A DNA stretch of 18,856 bases from Candidatus Bathyarchaeota archaeon (GCA_030671315.1 DAOUZW010000006.1:1-18856), one strand, 5' to 3'. Counted from the first letter of the stretch, positions 1 to 8,578 are shown. Made by a program: numbers and translations. The notes: generated by a model from the letters alone, not told the origin.

Positions 1-85
1 TCAATATCACCCTGAAGCAGGTCCTGGACCGCATGATACTTACTTCTTCTTTGATAAGTTCATTCAGATGCTGGAGCAACGTTAA
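1..85 (+). CDS. carA: Carbamoyl-phosphate synthase small (glutaminase) subunit, C-terminal end only
   Basis: Only the last 27 codons and the TAA stop lie in the window; the gene starts upstream. The reading frame begins at base 2 and gives QYHPEAGPGPHD followed by a Phe-rich stretch and FIQMLEQR. The HPE(A) triplet is the conserved His/Glu part of the class I glutamine amidotransferase triad at the end of CarA, followed by the usual GP-GPxD segment. CarA hydrolyses glutamine and channels ammonia to CarB. The stop is 2 nt before the carB start, so the two are almost certainly one transcript and perhaps translationally coupled. Identification is strong despite the short piece, because both the motif and the neighbour agree. 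Confidence 0.93.
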   Translation, partial: QYHPEAGPGPHDTYFFFDKFIQMLEQR

Positions 86-87
86 GT

Positions 88-3000
88 TTGCCTAAACGAG
101 AGGATATTAAAAAAATACTTCTGATAGGCTCTGGACCAATAATTATTGGACAAGCAGCTGAATTTGACTATTCAGGAAGCCAAGCCTGCAAGTCCCTGAG
201 AGAAGAAGGTTACACAGTAGTCTTAGTAAATTCCAACCCAGCAACAATAATGACTGATCCAGAGATAGCTGATAGAACGTACATAGAACCATTAACTCCC
301 GAGATACTTGAAAGGATTATAGATATCGAGAGGCCAGATGCACTTCTTCCCACTCTAGGTGGTCAAACAGGACTAAATCTTGCCACCATACTCGCTGAAA
401 ACGGAGTGCTTGACAAGTATAAAGTTGAACTAATCGGCGCAAAACTTGAGGCTATAAAGAAAGCAGAGGATAGGGAACTTTTCAGAAATTCCATGACAAG
501 AATCGGTCTAGAGATTCCAAAAAGTAGAATCATCAAGACAGTAGAAGACGCATCAGATGTAGCGAATGAGCTCGGATATCCACTTGTGATTAGACCATCT
601 TTTACCTTAGGTGGGACAGGTGGAGGAATTGCACACAACATCAAGGAACTTGGAAAGATAGTCAAACAGGGATTAGACATGAGCTTGATAAAACAAGTGT
701 TAATCGAAGAAAGCCTCATTGGATGGAAGGAATACGAGCTTGAAGTAATGAGAGATCTAGCTGACAATGTTGTAATTGTATGTCCAGTCGAGAACATGGA
801 TCCAATGGGTATCCATACAGGCGATAGCATAACAGTGGCTCCAGCTCAAACTCTAACAGATCTTGAGTATCAAAAACTCAGGGACGCATCAATTAAAATA
901 ATGAGAGAAATCGGCGTCGAAACTGGTGGCAGCAACATACAATTTGCAGTAAATCCACGTAACGGAAGAATCATGGCTATAGAGATGAATCCGAGAGTAT
1001 CAAGATCATCAGCTCTCGCCTCAAAGGCAACAGGATTCCCAATAGCCAAGATAGCTGCAAAACTTGCCATAGGATATACACTGGATGAGATTCCAAATGA
1101 TATTACTAAGGAGACTCCAGCCTGTTTTGAACCCACAATTGATTATGTAGTTGTGAAAATCCCTCGTTTCGCCTTTGACAAGTTTCCCACTGGCAACAAT
1201 ACTTTGACCACTCAAATGAAAAGTGTAGGAGAGGTTATGGCAATAGGAAGAACCTTTGAAGAATCATTACAGAAAGCTATCCGTTCTCTTGAGATAGGAA
1301 GAGCAGGCTTAGGATCAGATAGCAAAGATTTAGATCCATCAATAAAGGAGATAATTCAAAAACTTAGAGCAAACGATCATGAAAGAATATTCTACATACG
1401 ATATGCAATAAAAAAAGGAATCACGATCAGTAAGATAGCCAAATTAACGAACATTGATCCATGGTTCATTCATAAAATAAAGAATATTGTAAATATGGAA
1501 GAAGAGGTCAAGATGTATAAACTTGATACAATACCCGATCATCTTCTTAAAGAGGCAAAGACTCTTGGTTTTTCAGATACCCAGCTAGCATTTTTACTTA
1601 AATCAAGAGAGGACGAAATTAGACAAAAAAGAAAATCGAAGATTATATCTCCAGTCTACAAGATGGTTGATACATGTGCAGGAGAATTCGAAGCGAAAAC
1701 ACCCTACTACTATTCTACTTATGAAGAAAAAAACGATGGTCCACCTACAGAAAAAAAGAAAATAATCATACTGGGTTCTGGTCCGAATAGGATCGGGCAA
1801 GGAATTGAGTTTGATTATTGCTGTGTTCATAGTGTATTTTCTTTAAAAGATGAAAATTACGAGACAGTAATGGTGAACAGTAATCCTGAGACTGTATCAA
1901 CTGATTATGATACGTCAGATAGACTATACTTTGAGCCGATAACATATGAAGATGTTCTAAATATCGTAGAGAATGAGAGACCCGAAGGAATAGTTGTACA
2001 GTTTGGAGGCCAGACACCTCTAAATATATCCAAAAAATTGTCTCATGATGTTCCAATACTAGGGACTAAACCTGATGCTATTGATAAAGCAGAAAATAGG
2101 GAGAGATTTGCTAAATTACTGAATGATTTAGGTATTCCACAACCAGATAATGGAATAGCGTATAATATTGAGGAAGCTATCAGTGTAGCTAGAAAACTTG
2201 GATACCCAGTTCTGGTTAGGCCCTCGTATGTTCTAGGGGGCCGAGCTATGGATATCATATATGACGACGATACATTAAAGGAGTATATCGCGGAAGCAAT
2301 AGAAGTCTCACCTAAAAATCCAATTCTTATAGACAAATTCATCGAAGATGCATTGGAGGTCGAGGTTGATGCTCTTTGTGATGGTGAAGATGTAGTTATA
2401 GGAGGAATAATGGAACATATCGAAGAGGCTGGGGTTCACTCAGGTGATTCTGCATGTGCACTTCCCCCAATTAGTCTTGATAGTAGAGTAATTGATAAAG
2501 TAAAGAATTATACAAGAAAGATCGCATTAGCATTAGGAGTCGTTGGTCTAACAAATATACAGTATGCAGTTAAAGATAACGTAGTTTATGTTTTAGAAGC
2601 AAATCCAAGAGCCTCAAGGACTGTTCCATTTGTAAGTAAAGCTAGTGGACTTCCACTTGCAAAGATTGCTGCAAAGCTCATGGTAGGTCGAAAGCTTAGG
2701 GAGCTAAATATTAAGGAAAAACTTGAATCAAAACATGTAGCTGTGAAGGAAGCGGTTTTCCCATTTACTAAGTTACTTGGCGTTGACCCGATCTTGTCTC
2801 CGGAGATGAAATCAACAGGTGAAGTCATGGGGATTGATTATAATTTTGGAATAGCCTATTATAAAGCAGAACTTGCAGCTGGCATGAGACTTCCAGCTAC
2901 TGGTACAGCCTTCTTAAGTGTTAAAGATAGGGACAAAGCTAAGTCAGTAGATGTAGCCAAAGGCCTTACAGAATTGGGTTTTTCAATACTTGCAACTAAG

Positions 3001-3300
3001 GGTACTGCAGAATATCTGAGAAATTTTGGTATTGAAACAAAGACCTTGCTTAAGACCACAGAGGGTAGGCCAAACATTGTAGATTTCATAATCAATAAGG
3101 AGGTTGATCTAATAATTAACACTCCAAGGGGAAAAGGACCAAGAAAAGACGGTTATGAGATAAGACGAGGTGCAATAGAACATAATGTTCCATATATTAC
3201 TACTATTCCAGCGGCATTAGCTGCCGTGAAAGCTGGAAAAGCATTAAGAAAAGGTACCATGACAATGAAACCTATCCAAGAATATCATGCAGAAAGATAG
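88..3300 (+). CDS. carB: Carbamoyl-phosphate synthase large subunit
   Basis: Full-length CarB, 1070 aa, the usual family size (about 1,050-1,080). It makes carbamoyl phosphate from bicarbonate, ammonia and two ATP in the cytoplasm, feeding pyrimidine and arginine synthesis. The protein shows the family's internal duplication. The N-terminal half (about 1-400, carboxyphosphate formation) opens with a GSGPIIIGQAAEFDYSG-type motif and has the glycine-rich ATP-grasp loop LGGTGGG near 175. An oligomerisation region covers about 400-550. The second half (about 555-930, carbamate phosphorylation) repeats the pattern as GSGPNRIGQGIEFDY, with YVLGGRAM at 714-721. The last ~140 residues are the MGS-like allosteric domain. 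Start is TTG, 2 nt after the carA stop. A GGAG at 73-76 inside the end of carA gives a Shine-Dalgarno at normal spacing, and the protein starts MPKREDIKKILLIGSGP as expected. Confidence 0.98.
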   Translation: MPKREDIKKILLIGSGPIIIGQAAEFDYSGSQACKSLREEGYTVVLVNSNPATIMTDPEIADRTYIEPLTPEILERIIDIERPDALLPTLGGQTGLNLATILAENGVLDKYKVELIGAKLEAIKKAEDRELFRNSMTRIGLEIPKSRIIKTVEDASDVANELGYPLVIRPSFTLGGTGGGIAHNIKELGKIVKQGLDMSLIKQVLIEESLIGWKEYELEVMRDLADNVVIVCPVENMDPMGIHTGDSITVAPAQTLTDLEYQKLRDASIKIMREIGVETGGSNIQFAVNPRNGRIMAIEMNPRVSRSSALASKATGFPIAKIAAKLAIGYTLDEIPNDITKETPACFEPTIDYVVVKIPRFAFDKFPTGNNTLTTQMKSVGEVMAIGRTFEESLQKAIRSLEIGRAGLGSDSKDLDPSIKEIIQKLRANDHERIFYIRYAIKKGITISKIAKLTNIDPWFIHKIKNIVNMEEEVKMYKLDTIPDHLLKEAKTLGFSDTQLAFLLKSREDEIRQKRKSKIISPVYKMVDTCAGEFEAKTPYYYSTYEEKNDGPPTEKKKIIILGSGPNRIGQGIEFDYCCVHSVFSLKDENYETVMVNSNPETVSTDYDTSDRLYFEPITYEDVLNIVENERPEGIVVQFGGQTPLNISKKLSHDVPILGTKPDAIDKAENRERFAKLLNDLGIPQPDNGIAYNIEEAISVARKLGYPVLVRPSYVLGGRAMDIIYDDDTLKEYIAEAIEVSPKNPILIDKFIEDALEVEVDALCDGEDVVIGGIMEHIEEAGVHSGDSACALPPISLDSRVIDKVKNYTRKIALALGVVGLTNIQYAVKDNVVYVLEANPRASRTVPFVSKASGLPLAKIAAKLMVGRKLRELNIKEKLESKHVAVKEAVFPFTKLLGVDPILSPEMKSTGEVMGIDYNFGIAYYKAELAAGMRLPATGTAFLSVKDRDKAKSVDVAKGLTELGFSILATKGTAEYLRNFGIETKTLLKTTEGRPNIVDFIINKEVDLIINTPRGKGPRKDGYEIRRGAIEHNVPYITTIPAALAAVKAGKALRKGTMTMKPIQEYHAER

Positions 3301-3358
3301 AAACTTATTCTTTGATCTCAAGAATTTTATTGGTATCATATTTTTTCTAATAAGAAAA

Positions 3359-3365
3359 TATAAAA
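3359..3365 (+). promoter_or_regulatory. Possible TATA box for the ABC transporter genes
   Basis: TATAAAA in an A-rich context, 134-bp gap between carB and the permease gene. A start about 25 nt downstream would leave a 5' leader of roughly 45 nt containing the AAGGTG ribosome site at 3423-3428. A run of six T at 3341-3346 just before it could end the carAB transcript. Inferred from consensus only. Confidence 0.4.
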
Positions 3366-3434
3366 CCAAAATGCGTATAAGAAGAGAAATTATTCAAAGC
3401 AAGTGTATCACTATGAACATCCAAGGTGTAGAAT

Positions 3435-5102
3435 ATGTTTCTGATCGACGGTATAAATGTGGCCGTCTTTACAGAAGTCTGGAGACTTGTAATCTACACT
3501 TCTTATTCTCTATCTAGATTAATTATTGCACTACTAATCGCCTATATCTTTGGTATTCTATATGGAATAGCTGCGGCACGTAGCCGGCGCTCCGAATCGG
3601 CCTTTTTACCGATTTTGGACGTGCTTCAGTCAGTACCTATTCTGGGTTTTTTTCCAGCAGCGATATTTTTCTTCATAGCAATTTTCCAAGAAAGTTGGTT
3701 AGGTATAGAACTGGCAGCTATCTTTCTGATTTTCACATGCCAAGCTTGGAATCTTGCCTTTTCCACTTATGAGTCTGTATCATCAATCCCTAATGATTTA
3801 CTGGAAGCATCGAACGCATTTCATTTAAAAGGGCTTTCAAAATTTCGAAACCTCATTTTACCGGCATGCGTGCCAAAACTTGTTTACAATGGTATGATGT
3901 CTTGGGCTGGAGGATGGTATTTTCTTGTTGCTGCAGAGATAATAATTCTGGGATCAACAACATATAGTATGCCTGGAATAGGTAGCTATATTGCCGAGTC
4001 GGTCTATTCCGCAAATATAACTGGAACAATAATTGGCCTTTTATTTTTAATACTAGCTGTGCTAGCTTTTGATTTATTGATATGGCGACCGTTACGGAAT
4101 TATGCTGAGAATTTTAGATATGACCCAGTAATAATAGAACGAACTAAAATTCGGTCTTTTTTACCCACTTCAACTCTTGCTAGAATTAGCAGTTTGACAC
4201 CTCACCTTGCTCTAAGTAGTCAAGATCTCCCTAAACGTGTACCAAGTAGAGTTAGAGAATTTGCTGGAAGCATGCAATATGTCACAAAAAAACCAACAAC
4301 ATTCTTGACCAAACATGGTCGACTGATATTCTTTTTCTCTTTTCTCTCCGTGGTATTGATACTTATTATTATTTCAATTCAAAAAATTCTCTTCTACATA
4401 CCAGTCTTACCAAGAATATCTGATAGTATTATGAGAGATATTTTATTAATACAGGAATTAAGTGTGATACCTGTTGCTTTAGGATCGTCTTTGATACGTC
4501 TTTTCCTAGCATATGTTCTTAGTGTTGCTTGGACTTTGCCCTTAGCTGCAGTGATCGCAAGTAAAAGGAGGAGTTTTGGAACAAATATGTTTATTATTCA
4601 AGTTTTTGCTGCAATCCCTGCTACCGCAATTTTTCCGATTATGATTCTTGCGACAATTGATTTACCGGGAGGTCTGTATTTAACATCGATTATACTGACG
4701 ATGACTGGTATGCAATGGTACCTTCTCTTTAATCTAATAGGTGGAATGATAGCTATTCCTTCGGATCTAATTGAGACATCAAATATGTACAAATTAAAAG
4801 GAGTCAATAAATGGAAGAAATTAATTCTTCCCGCGGTTATGCCGTCTTTTGTTACAGGTAGTATAACAGCTTGGGGTGGCGGATGGAACGCCTTAGTAGT
4901 AACTGAGTATATTGTATTTGGGAATGATATACTTGCTGTCCTTGGAATTGGTGCTCTTCTTGATATAGCTGCATATGAACTAGGTAGTGTAGGTTTGCTT
5001 TTACTCATTATAGTAGTCATGGTAGTTACAATAATGATAATAAACAAACTAATTTGGAGACCCTTGTATAAATATGTTCTTTCAAAATATCTAATGGAGT
5101 AG
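3435..5102 (+). CDS. ABC transporter permease, fused two-domain NitT/TauT/SsuC type
   Basis: A 555-aa membrane protein built from two tandem copies of the ~250-residue permease domain found once in SsuC, TauC and NrtB. Each copy carries the cytoplasmic EAA loop that docks on the ATPase: EASNAFHLKG...LILP around residue 124 and ETSNMYKLKG...LILP around residue 447. Each is followed by the family-typical W-x-GGW segment (SWAGGW, AWGGGW). A polar cytoplasmic linker of about 70 residues joins the halves. Fusion means one polypeptide can form the whole transmembrane pore. Substrate cannot be read from sequence; relatives carry nitrate, sulfonates, taurine, bicarbonate or pyrimidine precursors. The ATG has an AAGGTG Shine-Dalgarno 6 nt upstream. 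The ATPase gene follows after 9 nt. No periplasmic binding protein is encoded nearby. Confidence 0.9.
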   Translation: MFLIDGINVAVFTEVWRLVIYTSYSLSRLIIALLIAYIFGILYGIAAARSRRSESAFLPILDVLQSVPILGFFPAAIFFFIAIFQESWLGIELAAIFLIFTCQAWNLAFSTYESVSSIPNDLLEASNAFHLKGLSKFRNLILPACVPKLVYNGMMSWAGGWYFLVAAEIIILGSTTYSMPGIGSYIAESVYSANITGTIIGLLFLILAVLAFDLLIWRPLRNYAENFRYDPVIIERTKIRSFLPTSTLARISSLTPHLALSSQDLPKRVPSRVREFAGSMQYVTKKPTTFLTKHGRLIFFFSFLSVVLILIIISIQKILFYIPVLPRISDSIMRDILLIQELSVIPVALGSSLIRLFLAYVLSVAWTLPLAAVIASKRRSFGTNMFIIQVFAAIPATAIFPIMILATIDLPGGLYLTSIILTMTGMQWYLLFNLIGGMIAIPSDLIETSNMYKLKGVNKWKKLILPAVMPSFVTGSITAWGGGWNALVVTEYIVFGNDILAVLGIGALLDIAAYELGSVGLLLLIIVVMVVTIMIINKLIWRPLYKYVLSKYLME

Positions 5103-5111
5103 TATTATTTC

Positions 5112-5861
5112 ATGGCTTCACTTGTTGACATTCAGAATGTTTCCCATGCATTTGGCAAATCAAGATCTGATCTAATTCTAGATAAACTCAGTCTATCTAT
5201 CAATGAAAATGAGTTCGTTGGAGTCGTAGGACCATCAGGATGTGGAAAGTCTACATTGTTACGTATTATTATTGGTCTGACAAAGCCAACAGATGGTGCT
5301 GTATATTATCGTGGTGAGAGAGTTGAGGATATTTGCAAGGGAATGAGCATGGTGTTTCAGACATTTGCTCTCTTCCCATGGTTGACAGTATTTGAAAATA
5401 TTGAATTGGGTTTACAAGGGAAGTCTTTTTCGAAATCCGAAAAACGTGCAAGAGTACTTAAAATCATAGAATTTATGGGTTTAAGCGGTTTTGAAGAAGC
5501 ATATCCAAGAGAACTTGCAAGAGGTATGAAACAGAGAGTAGGTCTTGCAAGAGGTCTAATTCCAGATCCTGAATTAATATTAATGGATGAACCATTCTCA
5601 TCTTTAGATGCACTAACAGCAACACACCTTAGAGAGGAAGTCTTGGATCTGTGGTTGGATCCAAGTGTAGCTCCAGAAGCGGTCATAATGGTAACACACA
5701 ACGTTGAGGAAGCCGTTTACATGGCTGATAGAATTGTTATAATCACTTCCAGACCTGGAAAAATAGCAAAAGAGCTTGAAGTTACTCTCCCAAGACCTAG
5801 AGATCCTCGAAGCAATGAACTATATAAAATCGTTGACGAGATAACAGGACTTATAGCATAG
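5112..5861 (+). CDS. ABC transporter ATP-binding protein (NitT/TauT/SsuB family)
   Basis: A 249-aa ATPase partner of the upstream permease, energising import at the inner face of the membrane. Visible motifs: Walker A GPSGCGKST at 40-48, Q-loop glutamine at 83 (VFQTFALFPW), Walker B LILMDE at 155-160 with catalytic Glu160, D-loop SSLD at 163-166, and switch His196 (VTHNVEEA). The ABC signature, normally LSGGM/Q, reads LARGM (135-139): Ser to Ala and the first Gly to Arg. The rest of that helix (KQRVGLARGL) is normal, so the gene is not decayed. The C-terminal tail (PRPRDPRSNELYKIVDEI) is characteristic of the nitrate/taurine subfamily. Start is the ATG 9 nt after the permease stop. Many archaeal and some bacterial relatives carry a C-terminal AAA-associated domain; here that domain is the next, separate gene. 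Confidence 0.93.
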   Translation: MASLVDIQNVSHAFGKSRSDLILDKLSLSINENEFVGVVGPSGCGKSTLLRIIIGLTKPTDGAVYYRGERVEDICKGMSMVFQTFALFPWLTVFENIELGLQGKSFSKSEKRARVLKIIEFMGLSGFEEAYPRELARGMKQRVGLARGLIPDPELILMDEPFSSLDALTATHLREEVLDLWLDPSVAPEAVIMVTHNVEEAVYMADRIVIITSRPGKIAKELEVTLPRPRDPRSNELYKIVDEITGLIA

Positions 5862-5923
5862 AGGCAAAAAGTTATCTGTTAGATCTAAAATTCGAATGTT
5901 AATAGAGGGTTGAAGATAATCCC

Positions 5924-6388
5924 TTGCTTGCATTACCAAGGGCACATGTCGGTCAGATGATCGGTCTCCTTGAAGTTTTAGAGGACTTCAAAGGAAGAGT
6001 TGATGTAGCAAAAGTTGCAGATGACCTAATTCTAGAGCTAGACGACCTACTCCCAGCTGTAGATGCCGCTGAGCTTCTAAGTTTTATTAAAGTTGACTCT
6101 GGCGATCTTATCCTAACAGAAACAGGAAGAGAATTTCTTTCACAAGATCCAAAAGTAAGGAAAAAATTGCTTAACAAATATGTATCTAACCTTGAATCTT
6201 TCAAGAAAATTATGAATTTCATTAGAAACCAAGAAAATTGCGAAGTCTCTAAGGAAGAACTACTTGATTCGCTCAAAGGAGAAGTGGCAGATTTTGATGC
6301 AGAGTCAGATTTTTCTTGGATTATAGAATGGGGACGGGACTCACTTCTTCTAAAGTATGATAGTGACGATGATAAGATCCGTGCATAA
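5924..6388 (+). CDS. AAA-associated C-terminal domain protein (stand-alone)
   Basis: A 154-aa soluble protein resembling the AAA-associated C-terminal domain (AAA_assoc_C) usually fused to the end of NitT/TauT-type ABC ATPases. It begins LPRAHVGQMIGLLEVLEDFKG, followed by VDVAKVADDLILELDDLLPAVDAAELLSFIKV and ILTETGREF, a winged-helix-like pattern, and ends in an acidic tail. I infer that it regulates or stabilises the ATPase encoded 62 nt upstream, in the same operon. Start chosen is TTG at 5924, because the domain's conserved beginning precedes the first in-frame ATG (5957). An in-frame stop lies at 5903-5905, so it cannot be a read-through fusion with the ATPase without a frameshift and stop suppression. 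A weak GAGGG lies at 5905-5909. Confidence 0.78.
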   Translation: MLALPRAHVGQMIGLLEVLEDFKGRVDVAKVADDLILELDDLLPAVDAAELLSFIKVDSGDLILTETGREFLSQDPKVRKKLLNKYVSNLESFKKIMNFIRNQENCEVSKEELLDSLKGEVADFDAESDFSWIIEWGRDSLLLKYDSDDDKIRA

Positions 6389-6451
6389 AGTATCAAGCTA
6401 AACCATCTCATCTTGAGTAATATTTTAAGTGGCAATAAATATCAGATAATA

Positions 6452-6471
6452 ATCCCCTCATTTTAGGGGAT
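6452..6471. other. Perfect 7-bp inverted repeat (hairpin) between the ABC operon and sua5
   Basis: ATCCCCT - six bases - AGGGGAT. It lies 63 nt after the stop of the AAA-associated gene and 9 nt before the sua5 TATA box. It has no following T-run, so it could be a 3'-end stabiliser, a weak terminator or an operator; the sequence does not decide. Confidence 0.4.
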
Positions 6472-6480
6472 AGCTAACTG

Positions 6481-6488
6481 TTTATATC
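6481..6488 (+). promoter_or_regulatory. TATA box of the threonylcarbamoyl-AMP synthase gene
   Basis: TTTATATC centred about 28 nt before the ATG at 6513. With archaeal TATA-to-start spacing of about 25-27 nt the transcript would begin at or next to the ATG, giving a leaderless mRNA. This agrees with the absence of any Shine-Dalgarno before this gene. Confidence 0.55.
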
Positions 6489-6512
6489 AGAAATCAAATT
6501 TTTCAAAGTAGA

Positions 6513-7553
6513 ATGACAGATATCTACAAGGTTAATCCTCAAAAGCCAGAGAAGGTAATACTCAAAAAGGCAGCTGACATAATAAAAAAGAGTCGGCTTG
6601 TGGCTTTTCCCACTGAGACTGTTTATGGATTAGGAGCAGATGCTCTTAATTCTAATGCTGTAAAGAAAATTTTTTTTGCTAAGGAAAGGCCGATGGATAA
6701 TCCTCTTATCGTACACATTGCTGACAAAGATGATATCTACATTCTTGCAAAAAATATTCCTAAAGAAGCCAACAACCTTATTCACAAATTCTTTCCTGGA
6801 CCTCTTACGATTGTATTAGAAAAAAAACCTATAGTACCTGATGAAACAACTGCTAGACTTGCCACTGTAGCAATAAGAATGCCTGAAAATAGGATCGCCA
6901 TCGATCTGATACAAGCGTCTCAGACACCAATAGCAGCTCCTTCAGCGAATAGAGCTGGAAGACCAAGCCCCACTAGAGCTGAGCATGTTTTTCAAGACCT
7001 GAAGGAGAAAATCGATTTAATAATAGATGGAGGACCTACCAAATTGGGATTAGAATCTACGGTAGTAGATCTTACTGTCGAAACTCCACAAATACTTCGT
7101 CCTGGGGCTGTCACCCTAGAGATGCTTAAACCTGAACTAAAAAAAATTGAACTTCACCCATCAATCTTAGGAAATCATGCTGACTTAGAAACCATTCCAA
7201 AATCACCTGGAATGAAATATAGGCATTACGCACCGAAGGCAAAACTAATGGTTATTGTAGGAAACAGAGAAAACATTCATTTCAAGATTGAAGAGTTGAT
7301 ACACGACCTGCACATGAAAAAAATGAAAGTAGGTATAGCGTCAGTATCTGAGAGAAAATATCCAGCTGATCACATAGAGAACCTTGGATATTCAAAGAAT
7401 GAAATTGCAAAAAATCTTTTTGATATTCTAAGAAGATTTGATGAATTGAACCTAGATCTAATAATAGCTGAAGGTGTTGATGAAGAAGGAATCGGTCTTG
7501 CGATAATGAATCGACTTCAGAAAGCCTCGGGATACGCAGTAATTAGGGTTTAG
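6513..7553 (+). CDS. L-threonylcarbamoyladenylate synthase (Sua5/YwlC type)
   Basis: A 346-aa enzyme that makes threonylcarbamoyl-AMP from threonine, bicarbonate and ATP, the first step of the t6A37 modification of tRNAs reading ANN codons. The N-terminal YrdC-like domain (about 1-205) has the nucleotide-binding pattern AFPTETVYGLGADA, the basic KERPMDNPL loop, and SANRAGRPSPT starting at residue 144. A linker with PGMKYRHYAPKA (YRHYAP at 236-241), the signature of Sua5 rather than short YrdC proteins, leads into a Rossmann-like C-terminal domain to residue 346. Length is normal for Sua5. The ATG at 6513 is probably leaderless. The gene converges with purC; the two stop codons are only about 35 bp apart around a shared hairpin. 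In archaea the second step is by Kae1/KEOPS, not seen here. Confidence 0.95.
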   Translation: MTDIYKVNPQKPEKVILKKAADIIKKSRLVAFPTETVYGLGADALNSNAVKKIFFAKERPMDNPLIVHIADKDDIYILAKNIPKEANNLIHKFFPGPLTIVLEKKPIVPDETTARLATVAIRMPENRIAIDLIQASQTPIAAPSANRAGRPSPTRAEHVFQDLKEKIDLIIDGGPTKLGLESTVVDLTVETPQILRPGAVTLEMLKPELKKIELHPSILGNHADLETIPKSPGMKYRHYAPKAKLMVIVGNRENIHFKIEELIHDLHMKKMKVGIASVSERKYPADHIENLGYSKNEIAKNLFDILRRFDELNLDLIIAEGVDEEGIGLAIMNRLQKASGYAVIRV

Positions 7554-7577
7554 ATTTTTACTAGACTTATTACTAGT

Positions 7578-7607
7578 AACAGAAGTTTTATTTTTCTTCT
7601 GTTTTTA
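7578..7607. terminator. Bidirectional terminator between sua5 and purC
   Basis: AACAGAAG and CTTCTGTT form a perfect 8-bp stem (7578-7585 with 7596-7603) around a T-rich loop. T5 follows on the + side, and the complementary A-rich sequence serves the - strand. It sits between convergent stop codons and overlaps the last codons of purC. Confidence 0.6.
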
Positions 7608-8508
7608 GTTCATTAATAACTTGATCAACACTCATTAGTTGAAGATCATTTAACTTGGTTTGACCTGTAAGAACTTCGTATGCTCCAACACATCGAGTTG
7701 AAATCTGTTCGATGAGTAAAGTTGGAAGATTTGGAGGAGTTCCATCACCCATGTATCCTCTCCTTATGAGGAAATCCCTAAGGAATTCTTTATCCAAAGA
7801 GTAACCTTCCTGTTTCTTACCTATTTCGTATTTCTCTTTTGACCATAGACGTGCAGAATCATGTGTTGGTGGTTCATCGATCTGGATAAGTTCATCTCTA
7901 ACTCTTCCAAATTCGAGTTTGAAATCTGGAATGATTAATCCCTTTTGAGAAGCTTCTGAAGTATAGAATTCGTAAAGTCTTAACGTAGCTTCCTCTAGAG
8001 CTATCCATTCATCTCTTGAAACTAGATCTCTCTCTATAGCTTCATTTTTCGATAGTTCAAGGTCATGACCAACATCACTCTTTGTAGTAGGAGTGAGTAT
8101 AATTTCAGGAAGTTTTTCAGCTAATCGTAATCCGTTCGGTAGATTTACTCCACTTATTACGTGCTTGCCTTTAGAATAATTTCTCCAAGCTGAACCATAT
8201 AAGAAGCTCCTAGCTACAAATTCAATGTCTATTCTATCTGCTTTCACTACTCTAATGCTTCTATCGTCCTTTTTTTCAATGAAATGATTGGGAAATATAG
8301 GTTGGGTCTTTTCAAACCAATGAGCAGATAAATTGTTTAATGCGGATCCTTTTTTGGGTATACCATTAGGAAAAACAACATCAAAAGCTGAAATTCTATC
8401 TGTAGATACAATTAGGAGAGAGTCTAATAAATCATACAAGTCACGTACCTTTCCTCTCCTATAGACAGGAAAAGAATAATCCGATTTGATCATCACATCA
8501 CTATTCAT
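7588..8508 (-). CDS. purC: Phosphoribosylaminoimidazole-succinocarboxamide (SAICAR) synthase, long form
   Basis: A 306-aa PurC that joins CAIR and aspartate with ATP to give SAICAR, step 8 of inosinate synthesis. The N-terminus has RRGKVRDLYD (the ATP-binding GKVRD-Y element) and STDRISAFDVVFPNGIPKKG. The middle has IEFVARSFLYGSAWRNY and LTPTTKSDVGHD. The C-terminal half has DFKLEFGR and DEPPTHDSARLW (the DE-x-x-TPDSSR-like motif). This is the ~300-residue form, as in yeast Ade1 and several bacterial phyla, rather than the ~235-250-residue form usual in bacteria and most archaea. No other purine gene is adjacent. Start is ATG at 8508; the ATG five codons further in (before IKSDYSF) is a possible alternative. 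The polymerase gene upstream on the same strand ends 70 nt away. Confidence 0.96.
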   Translation of the reverse strand: MNSDVMIKSDYSFPVYRRGKVRDLYDLLDSLLIVSTDRISAFDVVFPNGIPKKGSALNNLSAHWFEKTQPIFPNHFIEKKDDRSIRVVKADRIDIEFVARSFLYGSAWRNYSKGKHVISGVNLPNGLRLAEKLPEIILTPTTKSDVGHDLELSKNEAIERDLVSRDEWIALEEATLRLYEFYTSEASQKGLIIPDFKLEFGRVRDELIQIDEPPTHDSARLWSKEKYEIGKKQEGYSLDKEFLRDFLIRRGYMGDGTPPNLPTLLIEQISTRCVGAYEVLTGQTKLNDLQLMSVDQVINELKTEEK

Positions 8509-8578
8509 TTATACCATCTGAGTTCCTGAAACTTAGTTCTAGACTTAAATAAAGATGTAAGGTCTACACGTCAGCTGT

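Noticed and set aside
363..830. Open frame of 155 aa on the - strand inside carB
   Set aside because: Shadow of the carB coding frame; serine/leucine-rich, no ribosome site, no family features. Other - strand frames inside carB (870-1136, 2043-2342, 2586-3122) were dropped for the same reason.
4598..5047. 149-aa - strand open frame inside the permease gene
   Set aside because: Antisense to the EAA-motif region of the permease; low-complexity Ile/Thr/Pro composition and no start signals.
5862..5923. Frameshift splitting a fused ABC ATPase and AAA-associated domain
   Set aside because: The ATPase ends in its normal family tail with a clean TAG, stops occur in the 62-nt gap, and the second gene has a plausible TTG start, so two genes fit better than one broken gene.
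5953..6435. 160-aa - strand open frame opposite the AAA-associated gene
   Set aside because: Almost a third Ser/Arg, typical of a reverse-frame shadow; the + strand frame has a recognisable domain.
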